64,000 nt of DNA from Rotaria socialis (Eukaryota > Rotifera > Eurotatoria > Philodinida > Philodinidae): assembly GCA_905331475.1 (NCBI GenBank), contig CAJNYU010004477.1, positions 64,887 to 128,886 of the forward strand, read 5' to 3'. The notes under the pieces are model-generated. The model had not been told where the DNA came from, ran no database searches, and saw only the letters and a list, made by a program, of their open reading frames with translations. Below are positions 13,401 through 25,017 of the stretch, in pieces; position 1 is the stretch's first letter; every line of letters begins with the position of its first letter. The position numbers and the translations under genes are program-made.

Positions 13401-15185
13401 CCTAGTCAACAAAAGCAAACCTCAGCTGTAAAACAAAAAAAAACATTGAGTAAAAAGTCACAAATACAAATAAAACAATTATCAATGAATAATGATAATA
13501 ATCAAATTGGAGTAAATAAAAATCTTTTATCTAACAACATTTACTTTATGATTTTATTCTAATTAGAATCTAACCAATCCAAAAGAAGTCACTTTGAATG
13601 CTCCCTCAAATAGAAGAAATACAATGCAGACCAGTATGTCTCGTGTAACTTCCGAAGAAACACCCTTAAATTTTCCACAGCAACAATATTCTACTTCATC
13701 TTCTTCACTATCAAACAATCAGAATGGACCCGCATCAAACGACATTATCTTTTTCAATGGAGATATGGTAAATTTTCATTATAGAGAAGACATCAAACTT
13801 GTTCAGTCTATTATTTGTTGAAATGAAATTTCCCATTGTATATTGGTTACACGAATATCTCGATGAGAGTAGCAAAAGTCTTACATGTTTTGACTACATA
13901 AGCCGAGCTACAATCTTTAATTCAAGTTTGCACCGAAAAATCAGAAATAAGAACTTCACCATATCCTAATACTGTTTTTGTTGTTGTCAAATTGAGTTTC
14001 TAGAACAATTCAATATTTCTCGTCATAACAATGATGACGGATAATTTTTTTGGAAATTCAATACCTCAGTCAAAAGACTAAGCTCTTCGGTTGAAATTTT
14101 TGTGCTATTTTCAAGATCAAATTGATCTATCTCAGTGTAGGATTTCTTGGCGAATTTATGCTCTTTGATTTTTCTGTGGGACTGACTACGAGAGATATCT
14201 ATTGATAGCATATAATAGATTTTTAAACTGTTTTAAGAGTGAACCGTTGATCTGAAGAGTCTATCTAATTGTTTTTACTTATTTCTGAACAATCGATATA
14301 ACTGCAGTCTTGAACTTACTATTCGATAAGCTGAATTTCTCAAAAATATGATAACTTCTAATCGATTTCTTAGGCACACGATTCATCGCCATCGTCATCT
14401 TCAAGTGGTGGACAAAATGCGGAGACGAAACGGCGTCGAAATATAAAAGTATGCATTTATTCAGTCGTTTGTTTCTTTTTCAAAATAAAATTTTGTTTTC
14501 GAATTCCTATTTTCAGAATGGTTTTGAAAATATCCGTTATCTCATTCCAGAATTAAGCGATGCAACAAATGCGAAAATAAGCAAAGCACAAATGCTTGAA
14601 TGCAGTAAGTAAACTTTTACTCAATCATATTTATTTCCCAAGATAAATCATTCTCAATTCTTAGCTGCAAATCAAATTCAGGTAGCTGCAAAAATGCGTG
14701 ACAACATGAAAGCAGAAGTTGATCTACTGCAACAAGAAGAACAACAGTTACAACAAAAAATTTCACAGTATCAAGCAAGTTTACCTGTCGATGGTATACC
14801 TACTATGCCAACAGCAAGTCGATCACGCGAAACACTCAATGCACTATTTCGTGCATATGTTGCCGATCGTACAAGAAAAAACTGGCATTTTTATCCATAT
14901 TCACTGGTATTAAAGCGTATATTCGATGCGTTTCAAAACACAGTCACATGCGAGTCGCAGGACGAATTTCAGCGTTCATTAAATGAATGGAGAGCAAATT
15001 CAATGGCGCTTGTACAACTACGTCAAGCTGCTTCGCAAGCTGTCATGGATATGGGACGAAACACTTCTTTTCTTTCATGTAAGAAATATGAACAAAAATT
15101 GAATACATCTAAATATTTTGTTTTCATTTCAGCACCTGAACAAGTACCTGAAGAATGCGTACGTTTGGCACTTAGTGATACCTAG
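10475..15185 (+). CDS. Mondo: Mondo/ChREBP-type bHLH-Zip transcription factor, 16 exons, about 789 aa
   Basis: Mondo proteins (MondoA/MLXIP, ChREBP/MLXIPL) pair with Mlx and switch on genes in response to glucose phosphates. N-terminal Mondo conserved regions are visible: LYSGQFMTS (compare the HSGHFM export region), [36 protein letters not shown], and a [12 protein letters not shown] block. A Gln/Asn-rich middle follows, then a bHLH ([30 protein letters not shown]), a leucine-zipper-like coiled coil, and the C-terminal dimerization/cytoplasmic domain ([24 protein letters not shown]..). Exons: 10475-10597, 10653-10825, 10877-10983, 11042-11106, 11165-11278, 11333-11513, 11930-12025, 12084-12118, 12758-12925, 12979-13128, 13185-13511, 13567-13767, 14374-14448, 14517-14604, 14665-15078, 15133-15185; they sum to 2370 bp with matching phases. 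The basic region has Gly where relatives have His. Confidence 0.92.
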
Positions 15186-16695
15186 TGAGTTGTTTCTTTT
15201 TTTTAGATGATACGCTCTTTTCTTATGTAATCTTTCTTTTCGTGCCTTTATTCGTGATTGTAAGTTTCTACTTTTTTTGTTTGTTCTTTGGTCATTTGTC
15301 GGTTTTTGTACAGTATATCTATTCGGTACTTTTTGTAGAAGATTATCTTTGTGAAATGTATGCGCTGAGAAAATATATTAAAATTGTGTGTATTTGCCGT
15401 GATTTTTCTCTTATTTTTTTTGTATATTGAAAAGTTAAATAGAAGAAAAAAACTTTTAAAAAACACACAACTAGTAGTGTGACAATAAAACAGGAAATTA
15501 TTTATTATGTGGCAGAAATCAGCTAACAGCATATTTATTGTCGATTAGTAGCTATGACAAAATTTTACTTTAAGGCCTGTCGCTTCTACTGTCAGTGAAT
15601 GTATGAGTCACGATTCAAACTAGTCACTCATTTCAGTACCTAACAAATACTGAGATTGCACGAATGTAACGAGTAATTCATCTTTTTTAAACCCCAAGAC
15701 AACCGAATTATTCATTAGTGATTGTCTCTTTGTGCTATGCTAATGCATGATTCAATCGTAAAGTAACCATTCAGATCATAGCTTGTAAATGCATTTATAT
15801 TTTAACTATAGTTTTAAACGCTGTAAATTTACTCATGACGAAGTCTCAAATGTCTCGAGAAACTTTTCCTATGGTTTGTATTGATTACAAACGAGAACGG
15901 CAAATAAACAATTCATAGAATAAAAACGAGAAATAAATTTTTATTTAAAACAAATGTTAGCGACGTTTCAAAAGTATATACGTCAATATGAGTAACATTT
16001 TCTAGGCTTGTTCACTCAGAGATCTTTTCAATTCGAGTGGAAGTGTAGTGTTTCTTTCCTATTTGAATAATTACTTCCGCTTCTCAAAATTTCACGCATC
16101 TTTGACAGTTCATCTAGCACGAGAGGAGATCAAATACTCGAAGTGAACGCGTTTCACTTGATCCAGGTCGGATGAATTGTCCTCTTACTAATAAACTATC
16201 AACTTGAAAACATAAACTATTCATATGGTCCACAGTTTGATATATTTTCATCGTAATTTATGTCTGTATCAATTACATTTAAAACTTGTAGGAACTTGGA
16301 ATTTTTGTAAAACTACTTTTTTAAATGTTTTTTTTCTTCTGTGTAGTAACTCACTGAATTTAATTCAGAAATAATGAACGCACACTACGACTGAGATTAT
16401 ATTAATGTAAGTAACTAACATATAGACTGCGGACACATGTTGACCTTTGAATTGAATGTAGATAATGTTTCGTTCTAGACATGAACAAAATATTTTTTTT
16501 TAGATAAAAATAAAATAAAATTCTTTAATAGAAAAACAAATTCTGTCAAAAAGAAAACTGAGCTTTACGATTGTAAAATTTATCATATTCATACAATTTA
16601 AATAAAGCTTTGATCAGATAATTATATAAATGTGTACATCATTTTCCAAAAAGCAAACATTTCCGCTTAAAACCTATAAAAGATAATACAAATCT
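15186..16695. other. Intergenic, convergent 3' flanks
   Basis: Tail-to-tail space between Mondo (plus) and the next gene (minus). AT-rich with T-rich stretches just after the Mondo stop. No coding frame with domain features. It holds the 3' UTRs of both genes. Confidence 0.5.
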
Positions 16696-17615
16696 CTAAT
16701 ATATTTTCTGTGCATCATAATCGGCATCGAAAATCTTTTTTTCTTTCGATGAGCGCTGAGGTGCTAGTGCTTTAACAAGATTGAAATATCGATCATCTTG
16801 TGTAAGAATAAGTCGACGTTCACGAGCTTCTAATGCGCGTTTTTTAATTGTAAAATCATCATCTAAATCAGGTGTAGCAGCAATATTCGATAATATTCGA
16901 AATAGAACAGAGCCGAAGTCATTTTCTAGTCCTAAAACTGAATCTTTATCATCTTGAGTTTGTTTATCAAAACGACTTGTTCGTGGTCGTCGAGGAGACG
17001 GTTTTCGTTTTTCATTCGCTATCGATGCTGAATGGCTAACTTTCGTTCCAGCACTTTGTCCACGACGTTTATCAACAGCAGATTTCGATCCGGTAATAAT
17101 GGGCACTTTTGGTTGAAAAGATTCTATTGAAAAAATTAATAAAATGTTTGCTTATAGAAAAAATGAATCGAATGATTGAAGAGCTTACTTGGATGAGCAC
17201 TGTTTGATTTAGCGACATGTTCAATTAAAATAGAAGGACTTCTGTCTGATTCAGTTTCACTGTCACTATTTGGTTCATCTTGCTTTCGATTTCCACATGC
17301 TTTTTCAATAAATTCTTGTTCGTAAAGATGTTTTTTTTCTTCTTCTTCTTGTGTTCGAAGTCTTAATGCTGCAGCTAAATCAGCACCTAGCTCTCGTTTT
17401 AATTTAATACGAAATGCACGATCATACACTCTCCATCGTTTATGTCGTTCAGTGATTGTTCGCTGAAACGTTTGTTGTTGCCAATCGAGATTATTGATCC
17501 GACGAAACTTCGTCTTCTCCATGGCGTCTAATTCAACATTAGCTGCTGCCTGTAATTTACGGCAACGTAGAACTGCATCGGGCAAAACAGTCGGAATGTC
17601 TTTACGTGCATACAT
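16696..17615 (-). CDS. Unknown two-exon protein, 284 aa, charged and coiled-coil rich
   Basis: Exon 1 (17189-17615) begins at ATG 17613-17615 (MYARKDIPTVLPDAVLRCRK) and exon 2 (16696-17123) ends at TAA 16696-16698. A 65-bp intron with GTAAGC and AATAG ends joins them, and the two exons sum to 855 bp, a whole number of codons. Residues about 40-120 are Glu/Lys/Arg/Gln-rich and look helical, including RTQEEEEKKHLYEQEF. An acidic Ser-rich patch (SDSETESDRSPS) follows, then a strongly basic Arg/Pro/Ser segment around residues 175-195, then a helical, charged C-terminus (KKRALEARERRLILTQDDR). No signal peptide or membrane helix. I do not recognise the family. An intracellular scaffold, cytoskeletal or cilium-linked protein is possible but is a guess. 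Confidence 0.75.
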
Positions 17616-18256
17616 GACGAATAATTTGTTTAAATGAAAATAAAAAAATAACAGCTAAATAAATGAAGGAAAAAGAAAAACTTCATTCGAACATAACAGA
17701 AAAACAGTTTAAAGGCAATTTGTCAATATGAAATATTAGTAAAACACTCGAGATCGAACAAGAAAAGCTAAACAACAAATGTATTTGTATGATGCTTGTT
17801 TTGACAATCGTCTGTTGTCTTAAATGCAACTCATTTTTTTTCATGTCCGAGCAAACAATTCATACAATGAGAACATTGAAAGCAAAGTTGAGCCAATGTC
17901 ATCGATCGATCGGTAATAGTATCAGCTTAACTTTGGGCGTCTCCAAAACTCTATTAGTTACCTTATGAAATAAGATCAAGAGAAAAAAATTGAATCGATA
18001 AAACAAGAAAAGGGAATGCTGATGTTTTCATTTCTTTTTCAATTAATCGACGTACGAAAAAAACAATATTATTCAGATAAATATCAACTACAGAATTATC
18101 GGTAAGTAGTAACAGCGCTCGTATAAAAACAAAACAAAAAATACAATATAAATAAAACACTTTCTACAATAGAATTTATACTTTTCGCTCGTATTTTCTT
18201 AAATCTAATTAAAATATCGTATCTATTCACATGTAACACATAACAACAGAAAAATC
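17616..18256. promoter_or_regulatory. Divergent intergenic region
   Basis: Head-to-head spacer of 641 bp between the minus-strand 284-aa gene and the plus-strand four-helix protein. AT-rich; both promoters should lie here. I see no specific motif. Confidence 0.35.
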
Positions 18257-18751
18257 ATGTTAACTGTCTATTTAACTCATTCAATAGGTCTATTACATAT
18301 AATACGTTTTATATGTATAATTATTTTACTTACATTATCTGAAATAAAAATTTCGTCATGTCAAACATATTTAAATGAATTTCTTGGTTTTGATCATTCA
18401 TCAATACTTTTTTATTATATATTAATATGGATTTCATTTTCATTTGAAATCTATATTCTTCTCAATCGTTTACTTGGCACAATATCAATCAAAGCTAAAT
18501 ATTCTATTAAAATCTTATATTCATTATTAAGTTTATCTTATCTTCTTGCATCTTGCTTTACATTATACGCAATAGTTCATTCGTCAAATGGTCATGTTAT
18601 AACGCAAAGTGATTTTTCTGAAACGCCTCACACAATCATTCAATTACTACCTAATTGTAATCTGTATCGTCTAATTGGAATTCTATTTGGCATTCTAATT
18701 AGTTTTCTCTATTTCATTGCTATTATCATAATTCATCGTTTAAAAGATTAA
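18257..18751 (+). CDS. Small four-helix membrane protein, 164 aa, intronless
   Basis: ATG at 18257, stop TAA at 18749-18751. Four hydrophobic segments are clear: about residues 6-27, 48-70, 82-105 and 137-160, with short loops, and the protein ends in a basic tail (IIHRLKD). A Cys, Ser and Gln-containing loop follows helix 1, and an outward-type loop between helices 3 and 4 holds SSNGHVITQSDFSETPHT. The plan resembles small tetraspan proteins (MARVEL or claudin-like), but I see no signature motif, such as the claudin W-GLW-C-C pattern, so no family is assigned. No intron is needed. Poly-A/T-rich sequence with CAAA repeats follows downstream. Confidence 0.65.
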   Translation: MLTVYLTHSIGLLHIIRFICIIILLTLSEIKISSCQTYLNEFLGFDHSSILFYYILIWISFSFEIYILLNRLLGTISIKAKYSIKILYSLLSLSYLLASCFTLYAIVHSSNGHVITQSDFSETPHTIIQLLPNCNLYRLIGILFGILISFLYFIAIIIIHRLKD

Positions 18752-19064
18752 ATTTAAAAAGAAAATCAACAAACAAACCACATTTTGTTGTTTTTTTTTT
18801 CTTTCGATCATATCCAAAAAATATATATACACACATACAGTTGGATGTTCAATGAGAAAAAAGAAAAGAAAAAGAGATTACTCATATTTTTTGTAGTAAA
18901 GAAAAAAAAACAAACAAACAAAAAAACAAACAAACAAACAAAAAGAAAAGTTGATATGTATACAAAGTTTGAGATTTTTTGTTGTTGTTGTGTTCATTCT
19001 CTATTTTTTATTGTTTCTTTTTGGTGTTTAACGAACTCAAAAACAAAGAGGAAAATGATTTTTT
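18752..19064. repeat. Convergent 3' flank with a simple (AAAC)n tract
   Basis: The interval between two convergent genes. It holds T-rich and A-rich runs and a simple repeat of AAAC/AACA units at about 18904-18945. The small open frames across it are low-complexity. Confidence 0.6.
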
Positions 19065-21626
19065 TTACATATTTTTCATACTGTTGAGTTCGTTTATTAA
19101 TTCAAGTACTTGTGGTGAACGTGTTGGTGAATGTACATTATCACGAAGTAAACAATCAATAAATGATAATGTCATTTCGAGTTTACCATAGGTTATTTCA
19201 AAAACTGTGTATGTTGCAAATAATGTACATATTGCTGTTAAAAAATCTGTTAATGGTCGATGAAATAATTGTACGTAGTCTAATTCAATATTATATGCAA
19301 CTGACGAGGGTTTTCCATCATAAAACATTGTTGCTGGATGTTCACCACGAATTATTGGCCATGGTGATTGTGTATCCTTTTTTTTGAAGAAGAAGAACAA
19401 GAACATAGTAGTGAGATTTTATAGAAAATTCAATTTTTACTTTATCTGATGCTATAAGTAAAAATTGATATTCACCAAAATAACATGCAACAATTAAAAT
19501 AGCGAATGTATCAGCTAATACTATAAAATACAACAGAAAATTACAATAAATAAATAATAAAATCGAATAGTTACTTTGCTCTAATTGTGGACGTTGAGAT
19601 AGAATTGCATGATAAGAAAGAAGTATATCTGGAGCACAGCCTGTTTCTTTTGCAAGACGTATGATTGGTTTTGATATTGAACGAAGTTTATGTATTAAAA
19701 CAGTTTGAATAGGAATATTTGTTTGCATATGAAAATCAGCAAGTAACTAAAAAGAAGAAATAAGATTTTACTAAAAGAAAATTAAACAATACGAACACAT
19801 GAATGTAATTGTAATGCTGGATATTCGGTTAGAATTTCAGTTGTATTATGCGTTTTAACAAAATTTCGTCGTATTTCAAATGTTTCTTTGAAATAATCTG
19901 ATATAAGTGAAATATCAGGATCATCAGTTGCTGCTAATGTTTCTTGCATTGCTGTTATACAGCCACGTAAACGATTAGCTTCATCTTCGTCGATTTCATC
20001 GTTATTATCACTTGTTTGATCCTATAGAAAATATTTCCAAAAATCAATGAAAAAATGAATATTTCACAGAAAGAAATAAAAAATAGTTTACAGCATCTTT
20101 CTCTATAGTCGGCATTTCACCAGATTCATATTGACCATCATCGGAATCAACTTCAAATTCGTGTCGTGAACGTTTTTGTCCATTCGATGTTTGTGCTAAT
20201 TTTTCTTCACCTAATTCTTCATCACCGGACATACGATCATAACCATTTTCACCAGTCATTGATTGTGCTACATCAACATAAGATGTAACTGTACGTCGTC
20301 CACGTTTAAATTTTCCTTTGATTCCATCAATCCATGCGCCCTAATCATTTAAAAGTTTAGATAAAAATAAAAATAAAAAATTTCATTTTCACTTACTTCA
20401 CCACCGTCTGTTGATGTTTCAAGAAACGGATAAGCTTTAACAAGTGCCGAAGCTACAGTTTTATATTGCCGAGCATTTGGATACCTGAAGAAAACGAATC
20501 GATATTCTAAATGATACTAATAGAACTGAATATTTTTACCAAAGATTATATGTACGAGTGAGATCATCGTAAATAGATGAGATTAAAAGATTTCGATAAT
20601 ATGTACGGAGTTTAAATGCACTTGCATCTTGTGAAGCGAGTGCTAAACGGAGTGTATCTGGAAATTGTGGTAATTTATATACATGAGGAAATGTATGTTT
20701 TGTATCATTTTCATTTGTATCTCCATTTTGTTGAAGACTGCCAAAGAATGGGAAAAGAAAAATGTGGCACTTTCTTGTTTTTCTCGTCTTACCTCATGGC
20801 TGGACTTGAAAAGTATTTTGGTTCACGTTTAAGTGTTTTTAATGGTGGACCTTTTGGTGTAAGTCGTTGTGGAATTTGCGATCGTTCAGAAAACGATGCT
20901 CGAGAATGATGATGACCATTTGTAGCTGATGGAACTGGTGAATTCGAATTAGATGATTGTTCAATGCCATTATCAAATGATGACGATGAAGCTATAACAT
21001 GTGCTGCTATTTGATGAGCTGCTGAGTGTCGATTACCATTATGTCCGTTTGTTGTTGGTGTAGATGATGAAGGAAGTGTTTTTTTCGAATTCATTTCAGC
21101 AATATGTCGTTGTTTAAGTGCTTGTAATAAATCAAGAAATTGTATTTCAAGTTTTATGGTTGGAAATAGACGAACAACCATTGATTCACTAAGTTTCAAA
21201 AGAGTAGGACCATCAATTTCGTTGTCTAAATTATCCGAAGACAAAACATAATAAATAAACACGATTATTTATGGTATAGTATAGAGGAAAAAATTATATT
21301 TCTGTTATGTTTTTTCTCATCAAAATCAACACATGAGATAATATCTCTATTATTTTGACCTTCGCGAATAGAAGAAAAAAAAACAAAAGTTAGGTTGTTC
21401 CGATGGGATCTTTTTTGGTACTACAAAAATGGCGACTTAGTGTTTATTGTTTACCTCGAAAAACTTTTTCAAATGCGCCAAATTTGGATTCATGAAGCCA
21501 AGAAACAACAACATCAGCATCCCATTGTGATACGTTCGATTTCTACGGACAAAATAAATAGTTAAATTTAGGAAAAAAACAATGAATGTCAAATTCAATT
21601 ACCGTTGATACTACTGCCGAGTCCAT
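19065..21626 (-). CDS. SAM-domain protein, SAMD3-like, 10 exons, about 622 aa
   Basis: ATG at 21624-21626. Residues about 10-75 form a SAM domain (WDADVVVSWLHESKFGAFEK, then DNEIDGPTLLKLSE and a helix ending LLQALKQRH). A Ser/Thr-rich linker follows, then the block typical of SAMD3-like proteins (KLPQFPDTLRLALAS, RTYYRNLLISSIYDDLTRTY, PNARQYKTVASALVKAYPFL, GAWIDGIKGKFKRGRR). An acidic stretch and a long C-terminal helical region follow. Exons: 21603-21626, 21455-21542, 20793-21225, 20540-20737, 20397-20484, 20092-20340, 19797-20021, 19575-19746, 19441-19520, 19065-19376. They sum to 1869 bp and phases fit. One donor (19791-19796, GTTCGT) is weak but is the only one keeping the frame. The C-terminal part (ILADTFAILIVACYFGEY, RGEHPATMFYDGKPSSVAY) is also family-like. 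The role is likely protein-protein scaffolding; no enzyme motif is seen. Confidence 0.85.
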
Positions 21627-23960
21627 AATATTTGCCTTCGTATAAATTTGTGTGTGCGGTCAGTAGCAGTTCAGCATAAGAATGTGAACTTATATGTGGA
21701 GTTTGCCAGTTCTTCGACGTGGTCGTTCGATGAGAAGGCAAAAGAGAGAAGAAGAATAGAGAGAAATAGGCGAACGTTGTCTACAAAATACACGATTCGA
21801 CGTTTTGGTGTCAATGGATCTATGTACAGAGAAAAGAGGTTTATGCGTGTCCGTCTAAATTTTGAAGGAAAGGAAGGAAGGAAGGACGCACGAGAGAGAA
21901 AAAACAGAGAAAACGTTTGCTGGACGGCTGCTGAACGGACGATTTATGTGTTTTTGTGCATATTCTACGCGTGTGTGTGCGTTTGTATATACAATCTTTC
22001 TTTCTGGCCGACTACTACTACTACACTACCTATGAATGATGATGGCGAGCGACGACTTTTCTCCCCTTTTCTCCTTTCGTCCGCCCGCTTGTCACTGACT
22101 CAAATCTCTCTTTCGACGCCAACAACATCTGATCTATTGGTAGTTGTTTGAGACGAAGAAAAAAAGAAGAAGACGAAGAAGCATAAGAATTTCAGAATGA
22201 AGAAAAGGGCAAGACGAAGAAGGATATGAACAAAAAAATTGGACATCGTCCATATACATGGATATATATATATATATGTATATCGATATATGTATATACT
22301 TGTATGGGAATGCTTTTTTTTTATTTAGCGATGCATAGAAGAAAAGAAAACAACATAAGAGAATGCCATGAATATGTACATTGATGAAACATAATACAGA
22401 AACCTTCTTCTTACGATTCATACATTCTATTTCACTAAAGTGCATTGCATTAAACCAATTCTGTTGCTTTTTTTTCTTACTATACAGTAATACACATGAA
22501 GACAGTCATAAAGAACGACACTAGAAGTACGTTTCTTTTCTCGTTCGCTCTGTTTTACTCCCTAGTCAATTCTTCTTATAGATAAATTAAATGCATTTAC
22601 GCAGTAATAATTAAAAACAAAATGTTTTAGTTTTTTCTTCGCTCTCACTTTCATATATATGAAAATCATAACCTTTTGATCATGGTAAAGATTATAAATC
22701 CTAGAATAAAATATTGATGATAACACAATAACTACACTGAATGAAACTCAGTCTAGGAATTAGCAGGTGTAGATACATTGTATGAAGAAAAGAAAGAGAG
22801 TTTGAAGAGAATGGTTTTACTGAATGATGCTATAGAGCAGCTCCATAAAGAAAACTAAGGCGCATGCAGAAATGAAGAACCTTCATGCACACGCACGTCC
22901 CGAACGAAAGCTCGAAAGCCAACACCCTATTTCTATTCTTGTTGTTCTCTTTCTTCTAGCTTCTACGTCTTGCTTGCTAAACCCGGTGCGTGTGTTATAG
23001 ATAAAAGAAAAAAAAATAGAAGGACACCCCCCTAAAATTGCATTCTCTCTTTTTTTTGTGCGTTTTTTACTATCGTTGTCATCCCGAAAACCTACCCTAT
23101 ATCTCGTCCTTCTCTCCCTTCTTTCCAGATCATGTAACAGAAGCGCACGCACGCACTCTCTCTATATATGTAAAGTTCATCTCTCGGCTTCTCCTCGACA
23201 TACTGACTGTCAGAGTGTCGAAAAATCCAAAGCACACAGGGTCTCTTTCGTGTTCTTCTATACCTCTCTGAATGCTGTATGCGTAAATGTGTATGCCTGT
23301 GTGTTGTGAGACTTGGTGTTGAGGGTGGTAATGAAGAGAAAAAAATGAGAACTCTCAACGCCGTCGTCGACGACGAACAGAATCTTCTGGACGCCGTCGT
23401 CGAGCACGTAGCAAGAAAAAAGCGAAGAGAGAGAATTTGTGCTGTAGTAGCTCGCTGAGTGCTGCCGTGAAGGGATTCTGCGTCGATCACTTTCTCTTCA
23501 ACGGCTCTCTCTCTCTCTCGTACTCTTTTATTCTCCTATACTATCAGAGTATCAATGCACGTAGAACACACATACGACAAGAGAAGAGAGAAAGTTCGTG
23601 GTCGAGCCATTTGCTCGCTCGTCCGTTCATCTATCCATTCTCTGTTGTCTCTGTCCTCTGTAACTCCTGCTGCGCATGTGTGTATGCCCCGTGTGTATAT
23701 ACTTTCTCTACATCTTCTTTCTCCTCCTCACTGACGCACTCTCACTCACTCACTCTCTCTCTCTCTCTTATGTGTGTGTGTGTGCATATATTCGTACTGG
23801 TGGTGATGGTGGTGGTGGCCGAAAGGTTGTTCAGAGGTCAACTTTGCTCCTGCCCGTTCTTTCTGCATCCTTTGTCTATTCTTTGACGCTATGTAAAGAT
23901 CAAAACTCTTATACAAGGATTAGACAAACGGGCAGACGAACAAGTAATTGTCGTTCATGA
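21627..23960. promoter_or_regulatory. GC-richer, CT-biased region upstream of the SAM gene
   Basis: This stretch differs from its surroundings: more G+C, long CT and GA tracts (for example 23505-23520 and 23741-23770), a palindromic CGTCGTCGACGACG near 23361, a TA/TATA simple repeat at 22262-22300, and a (GGAA)n run near 21870. Open frames here are low-complexity and have no domain, so I do not call a protein. It is probably an extended upstream regulatory region or a non-coding exon of the SAM gene. Confidence 0.4.
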
Positions 23961-25017
23961 TCCATGTTTTTGCAGATCAATATGCACATAAACGAGACAG
24001 ATAGGGGAAAAAACAACGATTGATCAATCAATCTTTATAAATACAATTAACAAACTAATAAAAAAATTACAATTCGGAATTCGAAATCATTGTATCAGTA
24101 TTTGCACATTCTATTTAAATATTTAGAACTCATAATACGAGCTGAATTATTTTTATCAGTTTACTTATAACAATAAATAGTTGATAATTGATAGTTCATT
24201 GAACAAAATTTGTTTTATATAAATGATTTAGTATATTTCTTCATAGGTTCACAGTAGAGTAATGAAGTCTAACCATTAAATTACATACATAAATAAATTC
24301 AATATTGTGACTAATAAAGAATAAAATGAGTATGATTGACAAAAATGTGTTGTTTGTTTTGTTTTTCTGTTCTCTTTCTCATCGATGTCATAATGACTCA
24401 CCAATTCAAAACAACTGATTCTGTGAGTGATGATAAGATGCTCGAAAAGCAAAATCGTGGAAAAAGATCAGTTATTTCTATAATTTGTTTCTATTCGCTT
24501 TAAAAGTTCAGGCAGGCTATGGTTGCTAGCACATTGGGAAAGCAACAGGAAAAATTATAGCCGGTGTAAAACAAACAACAATGCAAAGATAAAAATGAAT
24601 CAGAACAAAGAAGAAAGAAGGAAGAATTCATAGATAATATTAGCCATTGTGAAGCTAGAAAGCAAGTCGGGAAAAAAACATGGATAGATATTGATAACAA
24701 ATAATAATAAAGATAAAAGAAACTTCTTTTTCCTATGTTTTCATGGTGCTAATCTCTTATTCTTTTAGTTTTATATCACTTCTCATATTGCACGACTTGT
24801 TAATAAATATTCAACGAACATATCGACGTTCATTTTGTTAATTAATATTATTTTACCATTTATGGACGTTTTATCCCTAGCTTAGCAAAACTTTGTGCAT
24901 GTCATGAAATAATGGAACAGATGTCAGAGAGTAAACTTACTCTTTCATGCCAAAAGCTAGCGTAATAAGGCTGATTTATGTTGTATTTATAGACTAGCTT
25001 CTCTGACACACACTGAT
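23961..25017. other. Intergenic, no gene seen
   Basis: AT-rich sequence with no coding frame of note and no obvious repeat. Confidence 0.4.

Noticed and set aside
15185..15532. Phe/Cys/Val-rich frames just after Mondo
   Set aside because: Produced by T-rich 3' UTR sequence; no membrane-protein organisation beyond low complexity.
21648..23960. Several open frames of 75-167 codons on both strands in the CT-rich block
   Set aside because: They are dominated by Ser/Leu/Arg/Glu runs from CT and GA repeats, overlap each other on both strands and contain no domain.
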